Of a stretch of 48,134 nucleotides of DNA, positions 25,632 through 35,415 are shown one piece after another. The notes beneath the pieces are model-generated. The model was not told the origin of the DNA. It searched no databases and worked only from the letters and a program-made list of their open reading frames with translations. The translations under genes and the position numbers were made by a program. The DNA lies in NCBI GenBank assembly GCA_021772015.1, contig JAETNS010000019.1, positions 1 through 48,134 of the forward strand. The letters run 5' to 3'. The stretch comes from Prevotellaceae bacterium (lineage in GTDB: Bacteria > Bacteroidota > Bacteroidia > Bacteroidales > Muribaculaceae). Numbering within the stretch: the first letter of the stretch is position 1; the number at the start of each line of letters is the position of its first letter.

Positions 25632-27887
25632 ATGAAAAAAGAACTCTTCACCGAGATTAAAGACAAAATAAAAAAACGCGTGGCAGAGTCACGTCTCCGC
25701 GAAGCTTTCTCCTTAGCCCGTTCCCTTTCGGAAGGGGGACTGGCATGGGAAATCTCCGACGCGCTCAACGATGCCGAGCTCTCTTACAGGCGGCTTCTTT
25801 CATACGCTGTCGCCGGGGCTGAAGATCCCGGCCGTGATGAGATGACCGCAGATCTGGGCGAAACAATATTGACCATCACAGACAGACTTGACAGAAGCAA
25901 CCTATCCAAGGAGGAGCCTTCTCTCTACTACAATATCGTCAGATATCAGAAAGCAAATCCGGCAGAGACTCTCCCTACGCTTCTTGACAACTATAAAAGA
26001 CAGTGCTCGGAAACATCGCTGCTTGAAATGGTGGCCAGCGGAAGCCATTCAAACAGATACCTCTCCACAACTTCCGAAAGGGAATTACTTGAAAGGAGGA
26101 TATTCAACCTCATATGGACCTCATTCCCCATATCCAGAGGGGAGAAAGAGGCGCTGGAATCTGTCTTGAGCTCAAATATCCTTCCTTCCCATGCCGTCAC
26201 TTTATTCACATGGGCGTTGACGATGGGAGGTCTGGAATTCTATGACCCTGCCCGGCTCGAGCTTTTATGTGAGATGTATACCCAAGGTGACAGCAATACT
26301 TCTGCGGTAGCTTTGATCGGACTGCTGACAATCATGTACCGTTGGCGCGACAGACGTTTTCCACGTCGGCTGCGTGACAGGTTCAATACAGTCAGGGAGC
26401 TGACTTCATGGTCATCCGATCTTAAGACTGCCTATATGGAGCTGACGCGCACCCGCGACACGGATCGAATCTCCGCAAAAATACGCGATGAGATTGTGCC
26501 GGAAATGATGAAACTGCGCCCAGAGTTTGAGCGCAAACTGGCGACTCCGGAGACTGTCACCCCGGAGGAAATGGAGGAGAATCCGGAATGGCAGGAAATG
26601 CTCGACAAGTCAGGGCTGGCCGACCGTCTGAAAGAGATGAGTGAGATCCAGGAAGAGGGAGGAGACATTATGATGGGAACTTTCTCCCATTTGAAACAGT
26701 TCCCGTTTTTCAACGAGATCGCCAACTGGTTCATACCGTTCCACAGCGAACGCAGCGAGTTTGCCGACATTCCCGGAAACGGAGGTCTCCATAAAATAGC
26801 GGGAATGTTCGAGGGGCTGAAATTCCTATGCGACAGTGACAAATACTCGTTGCTGATGTCATTGACACATGTCCCGCAGGCCCAGCGAGACATTGTAATC
26901 AGTCAGCTCAACGCGCAGGCAGACCAGTTCAACGAACTGCGCGCCGCCTCCCTCGACCTGGCTACAGACAGCCGACGCGAACAGATACGCCGCCAGATAC
27001 AGAATCTTTACCGTTTCTTCCGTCTTTTCCGCAGGAAAGGGGAATTTTACAATCCTTTCGGGGAGGTGGTCAATCTCGTCGCGGTTCCCGCATTGGTGGA
27101 TGATGTCAAAGAGCCCGAACTGCTGCTATTGATCGCGGAATTTTATTTTTCCCATAAATACTGGGAGGAAGCTCTGGAGGTATTCAAGACAATTGATTCC
27201 ATTTCAGAGCCATCTGCCTCAATCTACCAGAAAATGGGACATTGCCTCATGAAGCTCGGACGCACATCTGCCGCTCTGTCATGTTTCGAGAGAGCCGACA
27301 TGCTCGACAACCGCAGCGCATGGACAATCGCCCGGTTGGCGAAATGCCACGCATTGCTCGGCAACCATTCATCCGCCCTCCGTGCATGCGAACGGCTGGA
27401 AGAGCTTCGACCCGACCAACCGTCAAACTCGATGGCGATAGGCCGCGCCAACCTTGCTTTAGGCCGCTATACCGAGGCCGTCAATGCTTTTTATAAAGCT
27501 TTCTATCTCGACGAGGAGTCAGGAAAAGCCCTGCGACCTCTGGCCTGGAGCCTGCTGATGGACCGTCAATTCGATCAAAGCCGGAAATATTACGAACGGA
27601 TCCTGACTGATTTTGACCCCAAACCGGAAGATTACCTCAATATGGGACATCTCTCCCTCGCCACAGGCAGATTCCCGGAGGCCCAGAACTTCTACCGTCT
27701 AAGCATCCTTTCGCGGCCAAGACAGGCAGGCAGTTCCGCCCAATCGGGATCAGAGGATGTGCCACGCTCAAGCATCGACAGCTTCATATCCGACATCAAG
27801 GCCGACACCCCGGCCCTGTCACATCTCGGCATATCCCCCACCCTGATCCCCCTCATCATCGACTCGCTCCTCTACTCCCTGTCCTGA
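25632..27887 (+). CDS. Large cytoplasmic TPR-repeat protein of unknown function
   Basis: 751 residues without a signal peptide or membrane helix. The first 350 residues are helical and not assignable to a named domain. TPR-like repeats are clear from about residue 490 to 700 (EPELLLLIAEFYFSHKYWEEALEVFKTI; IYQKMGHCLMKLGRTSAALSCFERA; MAIGRANLALGRYTEAVNAFYKAF; YLNMGHLSLATGRFPEAQNFYRLS, each in part). Such proteins scaffold protein complexes. It is monocistronic or loosely linked to the DUF4293 gene 96 bases downstream, which has its own -7 element. No function is claimed. Confidence 0.8.
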   Translation: MKKELFTEIKDKIKKRVAESRLREAFSLARSLSEGGLAWEISDALNDAELSYRRLLSYAVAGAEDPGRDEMTADLGETILTITDRLDRSNLSKEEPSLYYNIVRYQKANPAETLPTLLDNYKRQCSETSLLEMVASGSHSNRYLSTTSERELLERRIFNLIWTSFPISRGEKEALESVLSSNILPSHAVTLFTWALTMGGLEFYDPARLELLCEMYTQGDSNTSAVALIGLLTIMYRWRDRRFPRRLRDRFNTVRELTSWSSDLKTAYMELTRTRDTDRISAKIRDEIVPEMMKLRPEFERKLATPETVTPEEMEENPEWQEMLDKSGLADRLKEMSEIQEEGGDIMMGTFSHLKQFPFFNEIANWFIPFHSERSEFADIPGNGGLHKIAGMFEGLKFLCDSDKYSLLMSLTHVPQAQRDIVISQLNAQADQFNELRAASLDLATDSRREQIRRQIQNLYRFFRLFRRKGEFYNPFGEVVNLVAVPALVDDVKEPELLLLIAEFYFSHKYWEEALEVFKTIDSISEPSASIYQKMGHCLMKLGRTSAALSCFERADMLDNRSAWTIARLAKCHALLGNHSSALRACERLEELRPDQPSNSMAIGRANLALGRYTEAVNAFYKAFYLDEESGKALRPLAWSLLMDRQFDQSRKYYERILTDFDPKPEDYLNMGHLSLATGRFPEAQNFYRLSILSRPRQAGSSAQSGSEDVPRSSIDSFISDIKADTPALSHLGISPTLIPLIIDSLLYSLS

Positions 27888-27947
27888 CTTTTTCCGGCAG
27901 CAATAAACCGGGACAAGGGATATTGGCCTGATGTCGGGAAAAAATAT

Positions 27948-27955
27948 TAACTTTG
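27948..27955 (+). promoter_or_regulatory. -7 element of the DUF4293 gene
   Basis: TAACTTTG lies 28 bases before the ATG at 27984. A TTG at 27923-27925 is 22 bases upstream, slightly wide. Confidence 0.55.
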
Positions 27956-27983
27956 CATACCAAATCAAAACTGACATAATTCT

Positions 27984-28424
27984 ATGGTAATACAACGTTG
28001 GCAGTCGGTATGGCTGCTTGTGGCCGCGATCCTTGTGGGACTGTTCTGTATCCTGCCTATGGCTTTGATCATCACAGAAGGTCCGGAGGTGATGGATGCC
28101 AATTCCGCCACTTTCATGTACCCGTATGATAACTGGGTGATGCTGGTAGTGGGGATTCTGGTAGCTGTTCTGCTGATAATCAACATCTTCTCTTTCCGCG
28201 ACACCCGCAGGCAGAAGATGATGACCCTCGTGGCGATCGTGCTGATAGCGGTATTGGCGGCCTGCGCCTGCCTTATGGTCTACGGATTCCAGGCCGATGG
28301 AGCGAGAGCTGAATGGATGGGGAGCATCCTTCTCCTCGGGGGAGCGGTAGTTTTCGCCTTGCTGGCATACCGGGGGATTCGTCATGACGAGAAACTCCTG
28401 AAAGCTGCCGACCGCCTGCGCTGA
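27984..28424 (+). CDS. DUF4293-family membrane protein
   Basis: 146 residues with four membrane helices (about 8-28, 50-68, 76-98 and 105-125). The N-terminus VIQRWQSVWLLVAAILVG matches the Bacteroidetes-specific DUF4293 family, whose role is unknown. It has its own promoter and is followed 65 bases later by uvrB. Confidence 0.85.
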   Translation: MVIQRWQSVWLLVAAILVGLFCILPMALIITEGPEVMDANSATFMYPYDNWVMLVVGILVAVLLIINIFSFRDTRRQKMMTLVAIVLIAVLAACACLMVYGFQADGARAEWMGSILLLGGAVVFALLAYRGIRHDEKLLKAADRLR

Positions 28425-28443
28425 CCTCTCTTCAACCGACAAG

Positions 28444-28475
28444 CCGCCGACGGCATGAAAAATACCGTCGTCGGT
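28444..28475 (+). terminator. Hairpin between the DUF4293 gene and uvrB
   Basis: CCGCCGACGG and CCGTCGTCGG form a ten-base stem with one mismatch around an A-rich loop, followed by TTGTTAT. The U-run is weak, so termination would be partial. Confidence 0.4.
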
Positions 28476-28489
28476 TGTTATATACTCTG

Positions 28490-30571
28490 ATGAACTTCAA
28501 ACTCACATCCCAATATAAACCGACAGGCGATCAGCCGGAAGCGATCACCGATCTTGTCAGGGGGGTCAATGACGGCCTTCCGGCTCAGGTGTTGCTCGGA
28601 GTGACCGGTTCGGGCAAGACCTTCACCATGGCCAACGTGATCCAGCAGGTGAAGCGACCAACCCTGATATTGAGCCACAACAAGACTTTGGCGGCACAGT
28701 TATATAGCGAGTTCAAGCAGTTTTTCCCGGAGAACTCCGTGCAATATTTCGTGTCTTATTACGATTACTATCAGCCGGAAGCCTACATCCCGTCGGTCGA
28801 CAAATATATCGAGAAAGACCTCTCGATAAACGACGAGATCGAGAAACTGCGTCTTGCCACAGTGTCGGCCCTTTTGTCGGGACGACGTGATGTTGTGGTC
28901 ATCAGTTCCGTGTCATGCCTTTTCGGCATGGGAAATCCGGAGGATTTCGACGCGAATGTGATAGAGATCAAAGAGGGGCAACGTATATCGCGCAACGCCT
29001 TCCTGCGCCGTCTCGCCGAATCGCTTTACAGCCGCAATGAGATCGAGCTTAACCGAGGGAATTTCCGGGTGAAGGGCGATACTGTCGACATTCGGCTCGC
29101 ATATGAGGAAATCATACTGAGAGTTGTCTTTTTCGGTGACGAGATTGAATCCATATCCACCCTCCATCCCCTTGACAACACACCTTTGGGCCGTCATGAC
29201 CGTTTCCAGATTTATCCGGCAAATCTTTTCGTGACTTCGAAAGAGAGGCTGGCTTCGGCCTTGGCGCAGATGGAACTGGATCTTGGGGAACAGGTCGACT
29301 TCTTCGACAAAGAAGCGAAGCCCCTCGAAGCCAAACGCCTCTACGAGCGCACCACATACGATATAGAGATGATAAGGGAAGTAGGCCACTGCCCGGGCAT
29401 CGAAAACTACAGCCGTTATTTCGACGGCCGCGAGCCTGGCATGCGGCCGTTCTGCCTTCTTGACTACTTCCCTAAAGATTATCTGACAATAATAGATGAG
29501 AGCCACGTGACCGTGCCACAGATCCGGGCTATGTACGGCGGGGATCTTTCCCGCAAACAGAATCTTGTGGATTACGGCTTCCGGCTGCAGTCGGCACTTG
29601 ACAACCGTCCGCTGCGTTTCGAGGAATTTGAACGTCTTACCGGGCAGATAATCTATGTCAGCGCCACCCCGGCGGATTACGAGCTGGAGAAAAGCGAAGG
29701 AGTTGTGGTCGAACAGGTCATCCGTCCCACAGGGCTGCTTGATCCCATGATCGAAGTACAGCCTACCCTACACCAGATCGACCATCTGCTCGAACAGATC
29801 GAACAACGCCGGGAAAGAGGAGAACGTGTGCTTGTGACCACACTTACCAAGCGCATGGCGGAGGAACTGAACGACTACTTCCTAAAGTTGAAAATCAAGA
29901 CCGCCTATATCCATTCCGATGTCGACACCCTCGACCGTATCAAGATACTCGATGATCTCCGCGCCGGTGTCTATGACGTGCTGATAGGAGTGAACCTTCT
30001 GCGTGAAGGCCTTGACTTGCCGGAGGTCTCACTTGTGGCCATCATCGACGCGGATAAAGAAGGATTCCTCCGCTCCCACCGTTCCCTGACACAGACCGTT
30101 GGCCGCGCGGCCCGAAACCTCAACGGCATGGTCATAATGTATGCCGACAAGATGACCGACTCCATGAGACTGACCATAGAGGAGACACATCGCCGCCGGG
30201 AAAAACAGATGGCTTACAACAAGGCTCACGGGATCACTCCGCAGGCAATCGTCAAAGCCCGGTCCGCGCTTGTCGGACTTGACACCGAAGATCTATCACC
30301 GGCAGCGTCACCGCAACGGGCCAACGACCGCAAACGCTCAGCCGCCGCCCAGGCCGCGAAAGTCATCCCGTACGCCAACGAGTACACAAGCAATGTAGAC
30401 ATCGCCGCCGATCCTGTCATTCCGTATATGAGCAAGGGTGAAATCCAGCGTTACATCACAAGAATGCGCACCGAAATGATGCAGGCCGCCAAAAACATGG
30501 AGTTCATGGAGGCGGCGCGTCTGCGTGACGAGATATTGAAAATGGAGAAACTTGCCGCTTCAATGGGATAA
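28490..30571 (+). CDS. uvrB: Excinuclease ABC subunit B
   Basis: 693 residues from the ATG at 28490 (MNFKLTSQYKPTGDQPEAI). Walker A is GVTGSGKTF, the beta-hairpin region is YYDYYQPEAYIP, the helicase motif II is IIDESH, and the motif VI region is QTVGRAARN. A C-terminal UVR domain (MEFMEAARLRDEILKME) contacts UvrC. UvrB verifies DNA damage handed over by UvrA and positions the dual incision in nucleotide excision repair. ygiQ-like follows after 42 bases. Confidence 0.98.
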   Translation: MNFKLTSQYKPTGDQPEAITDLVRGVNDGLPAQVLLGVTGSGKTFTMANVIQQVKRPTLILSHNKTLAAQLYSEFKQFFPENSVQYFVSYYDYYQPEAYIPSVDKYIEKDLSINDEIEKLRLATVSALLSGRRDVVVISSVSCLFGMGNPEDFDANVIEIKEGQRISRNAFLRRLAESLYSRNEIELNRGNFRVKGDTVDIRLAYEEIILRVVFFGDEIESISTLHPLDNTPLGRHDRFQIYPANLFVTSKERLASALAQMELDLGEQVDFFDKEAKPLEAKRLYERTTYDIEMIREVGHCPGIENYSRYFDGREPGMRPFCLLDYFPKDYLTIIDESHVTVPQIRAMYGGDLSRKQNLVDYGFRLQSALDNRPLRFEEFERLTGQIIYVSATPADYELEKSEGVVVEQVIRPTGLLDPMIEVQPTLHQIDHLLEQIEQRRERGERVLVTTLTKRMAEELNDYFLKLKIKTAYIHSDVDTLDRIKILDDLRAGVYDVLIGVNLLREGLDLPEVSLVAIIDADKEGFLRSHRSLTQTVGRAARNLNGMVIMYADKMTDSMRLTIEETHRRREKQMAYNKAHGITPQAIVKARSALVGLDTEDLSPAASPQRANDRKRSAAAQAAKVIPYANEYTSNVDIAADPVIPYMSKGEIQRYITRMRTEMMQAAKNMEFMEAARLRDEILKMEKLAASMG

Positions 30572-30613
30572 AGCCATACATAAAATCCCCCTCTTGGGCC
30601 CTCAACCTGCAAT

Positions 30614-32557
30614 ATGACCAACAAGCCTCGACATAAAGCCACTGTCAACCATACGCCCCCACCCCGTCAGGTAGGTGGCACGGTAATCGACTATCCGCGC
30701 CGTCCATTGACCGACTGGCTGCCTACATCAGTGAAAGAGATGAAAGCCCACGGTTGGGAAGAGGTGGACATTGTCTTGTTTTCAGGAGACGCGTATGTAG
30801 ACCATCCGTCATTCGCCTCGGCGGTACTTGGTCGTATACTTGTGGAGGTCGGAGGATACAAGGTGGCGATCGTGCCACAGCCCAACTGGCAGGATGACCT
30901 GCGCGATTTCCGCAAGTTTGGAAAACCGAGACTGTTTTTCGGGGTATCGGCGGGAGCTATGGACTCGATGGTCAATCACTATACCGCCGCCCGCAGACGG
31001 CGCAGTGATGACGCGTACACCCCCGACGGCCGCCACGGTATGCGTCCCGACTACCCTACGATCGTCTATTCTCGGATTCTTCGCGATCTCTATCCCGACG
31101 TGCCAATAATAGCAGGGGGGATAGAGGCATCCCTACGCCGTCTGTCTCATTATGATTACTGGCAAGACCGCCTGCGTCCGTCTATCCTCGTCGACGCGCC
31201 GGTCGACATGATAATATACGGTATGGGGGAACTGCCGATCCTCGAGCTTGCCCGCCGCCTTGATTCCGGGGAAAAGATCTCCGATATCAGGGATATCCCC
31301 CAGACCGTCATGTTCGAGACGCCTGAAAAGATGAAGGAGACAGTCGGGTCCAATTTCAGCAAAGACAACAGCGATCCTTTTGGTGAGCATATAATACTGA
31401 ATTCCTGGAAAGACTGCAAACGCGACAAGAAACTACAGGCCGCCAATTTCAAACATATCGAGCAACAAAGCAACCGCTTCACCGGCGCTACCCTCTGGCA
31501 ACAGATCGATGACAAGAGGGTGGTCAGGGTCAATCCCATGTACCCCCCCATGACCACCGAGCAGATTGACCGCTCCTTCGATCTGGCCTATACACGCCTG
31601 CCCCATCCCCGTTATCTTGGGAAACGGATCCCGGCATTCGATATGATCCGTTTCTCTGTGAACCTCCACCGAGGGTGTTTCGGGGGATGCGCTTTCTGCA
31701 CAATCTCGGCTCATCAGGGGAAATTCATCGCGTCCAGATCAAAGGAATCGATTCTTAAAGAGGCCCGACAGGTTACGGAGATGCCCGGCTTCAAGGGATA
31801 TATCTCTGATCTCGGAGGGCCGTCAGCCAACATGTACTCCATGGGAGGACGCGACAAAAGCATTTGTGCCAAATGCCTGCGGCCAAGTTGCCTGCATCCG
31901 AAACCATGCCGGAACCTTGATCATGACCATCGCCCGCTGCTCGACATTTACCACGCTGTCGACGCGCTTCCCGGTGTGAAAAAATCATTTATCGGGAGCG
32001 GTGTCAGGTATGACCTCTCCTTGCACAAGTCAGGCAACCCTGAAATAGACGCGGCTTCACGCCGATACAATGAAGAACTGATAACCTCACATGTAAGCGG
32101 ACGGCTCAAAGTCGCGCCCGAACATACCGAAGACCGCGTCCTTGATATTATGAGGAAACCCTCATTCAGCCTTTTTGAGGAGTTCAAGCGTCTTTTCGAC
32201 AGCATGAACAAACGTCATGACCTGCGGCAGCAACTGATTCCATATTTCATATCATCCCATCCCGGATGTCATGAGACCGACATGGCGCAACTCGCAGTCA
32301 AGACAAAACGTCTTGACTTCCATCTGGAGCAGGTACAGGATTTCACTCCCACTCCCATGACTGTCGCGACAGAGATCTATTACACCGGCTACCATCCCTA
32401 CACCCTCGAGAAGATCTACACCCCGATCACTCCGGAAGAAAAACTCGCCCAACGCCAATATTTCTTCTGGTACGACCGCACCTATCGCTCTTCAATAACC
32501 GCGTCACTCAACCGTCTCCACCGGCCCGACCTGCTCCGTGCCCTCTTTTCCCGCTGA
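30614..32557 (+). CDS. YgiQ-family radical SAM protein
   Basis: 647 residues. The N-terminal half holds the family's B12-binding-like region (IVLFSGDAYVDHPSFASAVLGR; IIAGGIEASLRRLSHYDYW in part). The radical SAM cluster is CFGGCAFC (CxxxCxxC), followed by a cysteine-rich insert (CAKCLRPSCLHPKPC) that may hold a second cluster. The C-terminus carries DFTPTPMTVATEIYYTG. The substrate of YgiQ proteins is not known. It converges on the FAD oxidoreductase with a 12-base gap. Confidence 0.93.
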   Translation: MTNKPRHKATVNHTPPPRQVGGTVIDYPRRPLTDWLPTSVKEMKAHGWEEVDIVLFSGDAYVDHPSFASAVLGRILVEVGGYKVAIVPQPNWQDDLRDFRKFGKPRLFFGVSAGAMDSMVNHYTAARRRRSDDAYTPDGRHGMRPDYPTIVYSRILRDLYPDVPIIAGGIEASLRRLSHYDYWQDRLRPSILVDAPVDMIIYGMGELPILELARRLDSGEKISDIRDIPQTVMFETPEKMKETVGSNFSKDNSDPFGEHIILNSWKDCKRDKKLQAANFKHIEQQSNRFTGATLWQQIDDKRVVRVNPMYPPMTTEQIDRSFDLAYTRLPHPRYLGKRIPAFDMIRFSVNLHRGCFGGCAFCTISAHQGKFIASRSKESILKEARQVTEMPGFKGYISDLGGPSANMYSMGGRDKSICAKCLRPSCLHPKPCRNLDHDHRPLLDIYHAVDALPGVKKSFIGSGVRYDLSLHKSGNPEIDAASRRYNEELITSHVSGRLKVAPEHTEDRVLDIMRKPSFSLFEEFKRLFDSMNKRHDLRQQLIPYFISSHPGCHETDMAQLAVKTKRLDFHLEQVQDFTPTPMTVATEIYYTGYHPYTLEKIYTPITPEEKLAQRQYFFWYDRTYRSSITASLNRLHRPDLLRALFSR

Positions 32558-32569
32558 CCCTCCGACTAC

Positions 32570-34099
32570 TTATTTGCTTTCGTGGTAGTCATTCTCCGTG
32601 TTGACATTCCAGACGGAAGATTTATCTTGGCAAGGAATGTCAGACAGGATGGAATCGGCGGCTTCCATCGCGGTAAGCATCGAATGGTCCATATTATTGT
32701 AACGGTGCTGTCCGTTACGCCCGATACAATAGAGATTCTCAATACCGTCCAGGAATTGGCGGATGGCCGGCATACATGAATATGAGCCATAATAAGCAGG
32801 ATATGCCTTCTTCACACGGATCCTGACAGCGTCCTCCACATCCCGACGATCCACAATATCGATTTTCTCAAGCTCATCTATCGCCATGTCTATGAAGTCT
32901 CGGTCAGACATACGCCACAAATCATCCCCCTCCGTACAGAAATATTCCAAGCCGATCCATATTTTGTCCTCATAGTCCTTGACCATGTAAGGAGACCAAT
33001 TGTTGAAAACCTGTATCCGGCCAAGTCTCACATCTCGTTCCTGAACATAGATCCATGTGTCAGGTATACGGTCTCTGAATGTCTCCAGTTTTGTCTCATT
33101 ACGGATCTTCAACTTGTCGACAAGGAGACCGACAGTAATGAAGTCACGATATGGCAGTTGGGAAGCAGCCTTTTGTACCTCTTCAGGAATCTCAATGCCG
33201 TCAATCGCCGCGATCAGGTCTTTCAGAGGCATAGACGACAGGAACACATCGCAATCTACCCTGCGCTTGCCGGCTTCCCCCTCCACTTCTACAGCCACCA
33301 CGCGATTTTCCTCCACAATTACTTTCCTGACGGCAGTGTTCATTTCCAGACAGCCTCCATTTGAGACCATCTTATCAGCGACGATCTCCCAAAGCTGTCC
33401 GGGACCATATTTGGGGTATATGAACTCCTCGATAAGAGAGGTCTCAACCTCTTTCCTGTTTCTTTTCCCAAACATCTGCCGGGACACAACATCCTTCAGC
33501 ACTCCAAGCAACGAAAGCCCCTTGACTCTCTGCGCGCCCCATTCCGCGCCGAGACCCGAAGGATGCACACCCCATACCTTTTCCGTATAGTCCTCGAAAA
33601 ACATGGAGTAAAGGGTCTTGCCGAACCGGTTTATATAAAAATCCTCAAGAGATTTCTCCGGCCGCTTGAAGATCGTGGATTTAATGTAACTGGCCCCAGC
33701 CTTGAGAGTCCTTGAGATTCCAAGATTGCTTAAGGTCTGCCAACTCATCCTGACGGGATAATCGAAAAATCGCCGCAGGTAATATATACGGCTGACCCGA
33801 CGGCGCACAAGCATCGTCTTGTCAGTTATTCGGGGATCTTCATTTACAGGCATGATCGAATCCCACCATTTCATCACCCTGTCGCTCTTGCTGAAAAAAC
33901 GGTGTCCTCCGATATCTATACGGTTCCCTTTATAACGTTCGGTACGGGAAATCCCACCGATCTTGTCACTTTCCTCAAACACGACAGGTGTGGCCCTGCC
34001 GCTTCCGGCAAGCTCATAAGCCGCAGTCAGGCCGGCCGGTCCGGCTCCGGCTATCACTACAACTTTCTTTTTCCCGGCAGTCTGTTCCGATAATTTCAT
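32570..34099 (-). CDS. FAD-dependent amine-oxidase-fold oxidoreductase
   Basis: 509 residues. The dinucleotide-binding fold begins [22 protein letters not shown], with an acidic residue ending the second strand ([15 protein letters not shown]) and the typical GHRFFSKSD segment. The C-terminus contains the second FAD contact ([27 protein letters not shown]). The family includes protoporphyrinogen-oxidase-like, UDP-galactopyranose mutase-like and carotenoid-type enzymes. The closest-looking group is found with polysaccharide genes and is usually left unnamed, so no substrate is claimed. It ends 12 bases from the convergent ygiQ gene. Confidence 0.82.
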   Translation of the reverse strand: MKLSEQTAGKKKVVVIAGAGPAGLTAAYELAGSGRATPVVFEESDKIGGISRTERYKGNRIDIGGHRFFSKSDRVMKWWDSIMPVNEDPRITDKTMLVRRRVSRIYYLRRFFDYPVRMSWQTLSNLGISRTLKAGASYIKSTIFKRPEKSLEDFYINRFGKTLYSMFFEDYTEKVWGVHPSGLGAEWGAQRVKGLSLLGVLKDVVSRQMFGKRNRKEVETSLIEEFIYPKYGPGQLWEIVADKMVSNGGCLEMNTAVRKVIVEENRVVAVEVEGEAGKRRVDCDVFLSSMPLKDLIAAIDGIEIPEEVQKAASQLPYRDFITVGLLVDKLKIRNETKLETFRDRIPDTWIYVQERDVRLGRIQVFNNWSPYMVKDYEDKIWIGLEYFCTEGDDLWRMSDRDFIDMAIDELEKIDIVDRRDVEDAVRIRVKKAYPAYYGSYSCMPAIRQFLDGIENLYCIGRNGQHRYNNMDHSMLTAMEAADSILSDIPCQDKSSVWNVNTENDYHESK

Positions 34100-34118
34100 C
34101 AGCCAATGATTCTTTCCG

Positions 34119-34126
34119 CAAAGGTA
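34119..34126 (-). promoter_or_regulatory. -7 element of the FAD oxidoreductase gene
   Basis: The minus strand reads TACCTTTG, 20 bases before the ATG at 34099, in the short gap after the histidine kinase stop. It implies a leader of about 15 nt. Confidence 0.5.
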
Positions 34127-34140
34127 CGAAATAATGTTTA

Positions 34141-35415
34141 TTATCTATCCGGAAAGTTAATGACAAAACGTGTTAGGCCATCTTCGGGAGATGTAGAAAG
34201 GGAGAAACCGGCATTGTGCGACATGAGCACATCGCGGATCAATGTCAATCCGATACCTTGACCGGTTGGTTTGTCGGTATAAAACGGAGTGAAAATCATC
34301 GGAGACTTTTCCTCTGATATTCCAATTCCGTTGTCAATGAAAGTCAAAGAGGTATCCTTTATTTCTATTGATATCTCGCCATGAAACCCCTCTTCGCTCG
34401 CTTCTCCCTCTTTTCTGACGGCAATGCTCTCGACTGAATTCTTTACTATATTGACAAACACCTGCGACAATAGTCCGGGATCGGCCAAAATCTCATCTGA
34501 CCTCTCCACATCCTCTATGAACCTGATCGTTATCCCTTTCTGGTATGCTATTGATTCAAGGAAACGCCTCTCCGAGGCAAGCAATTCCGAGAGCCGCGCA
34601 GGATGTAGGTCGGCTGGGGGCAACTTGACGACCGCAGCGAATCGGGCGGTAAAGTCTGACAGCTCATCGCTTCTTTTCCAACAGGCTCCAAGCACCTCCC
34701 GCAAATCCGGGTCAGAAATCTCAGGCAATGCGGTGGACAAGGCCGACGAGAATCCGGCCATGGTGTTGTTAACCTCATGAGCCATCACCCGTATCACTTT
34801 CTCATACGCCAGACGTTCAGCAGCTGTAACAGACCGGGTGATATCCTCGGCGAGATAGAACCTGTGTTCCACTCCCCTGTCAATGAAATTCTGGCAGGAA
34901 CATCTGATGGTAGCTCCAGATGAAGTACGGTAATCGCGTGATTTACCAACTTCAAGATCGCGGAGTTTCCCGACTGACAGTCCTAAAGCTACAGCAGATG
35001 GATTCCTCATCACCTCCTCACCGTCAAAATCCGTCACCATAACGCCAATCGGGGATTTCTCTATCAACAGATGCAGGAAATGGGTACGTTCCTCATAACG
35101 GATCCTCTGTTTTTTCAATTTGACAAACATCTCGTTGAACACCCCGGCGATATTGTCGACCTCCGGCTGTCCGACCTTGCGGAGCGAACTGTTCCAATCC
35201 TGGGAACGAAGCATGTCAAGACCTCCTGACAATGTGTTTATCGGCCTCAGCACTTTCCGGTAAAAGATCCACAGGAATGCGCATCCGGCCAATGCGGCAA
35301 CCTCTGTCATATAAAACAACGGATGTCCTGAGTCCACACTTCCGATGGTCAACAAAAGGATCCACGGTAGAAGCTGAAAGACCGCCAGAATTGCAAACAG
35401 ATATCTCAGCTTCAT
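34141..35415 (-). CDS. NtrB/AtoS-type sensor histidine kinase
   Basis: 424 residues. Two N-terminal membrane helices (about 5-24 and 36-52) are separated by only a short periplasmic stretch. A HAMP-like region and a PAS domain (about 112-195) follow. The phosphoacceptor is H213 in [12 protein letters not shown], the N-box is NIVKNSVES, and the G-boxes are DNGIGI and GQGIGL. It would phosphorylate the NtrC-type regulator encoded immediately upstream, with which it overlaps by four bases. The tiny periplasmic loop suggests sensing within the membrane or cytoplasm. Confidence 0.93.
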   Translation of the reverse strand: MKLRYLFAILAVFQLLPWILLLTIGSVDSGHPLFYMTEVAALAGCAFLWIFYRKVLRPINTLSGGLDMLRSQDWNSSLRKVGQPEVDNIAGVFNEMFVKLKKQRIRYEERTHFLHLLIEKSPIGVMVTDFDGEEVMRNPSAVALGLSVGKLRDLEVGKSRDYRTSSGATIRCSCQNFIDRGVEHRFYLAEDITRSVTAAERLAYEKVIRVMAHEVNNTMAGFSSALSTALPEISDPDLREVLGACWKRSDELSDFTARFAAVVKLPPADLHPARLSELLASERRFLESIAYQKGITIRFIEDVERSDEILADPGLLSQVFVNIVKNSVESIAVRKEGEASEEGFHGEISIEIKDTSLTFIDNGIGISEEKSPMIFTPFYTDKPTGQGIGLTLIRDVLMSHNAGFSLSTSPEDGLTRFVINFPDR

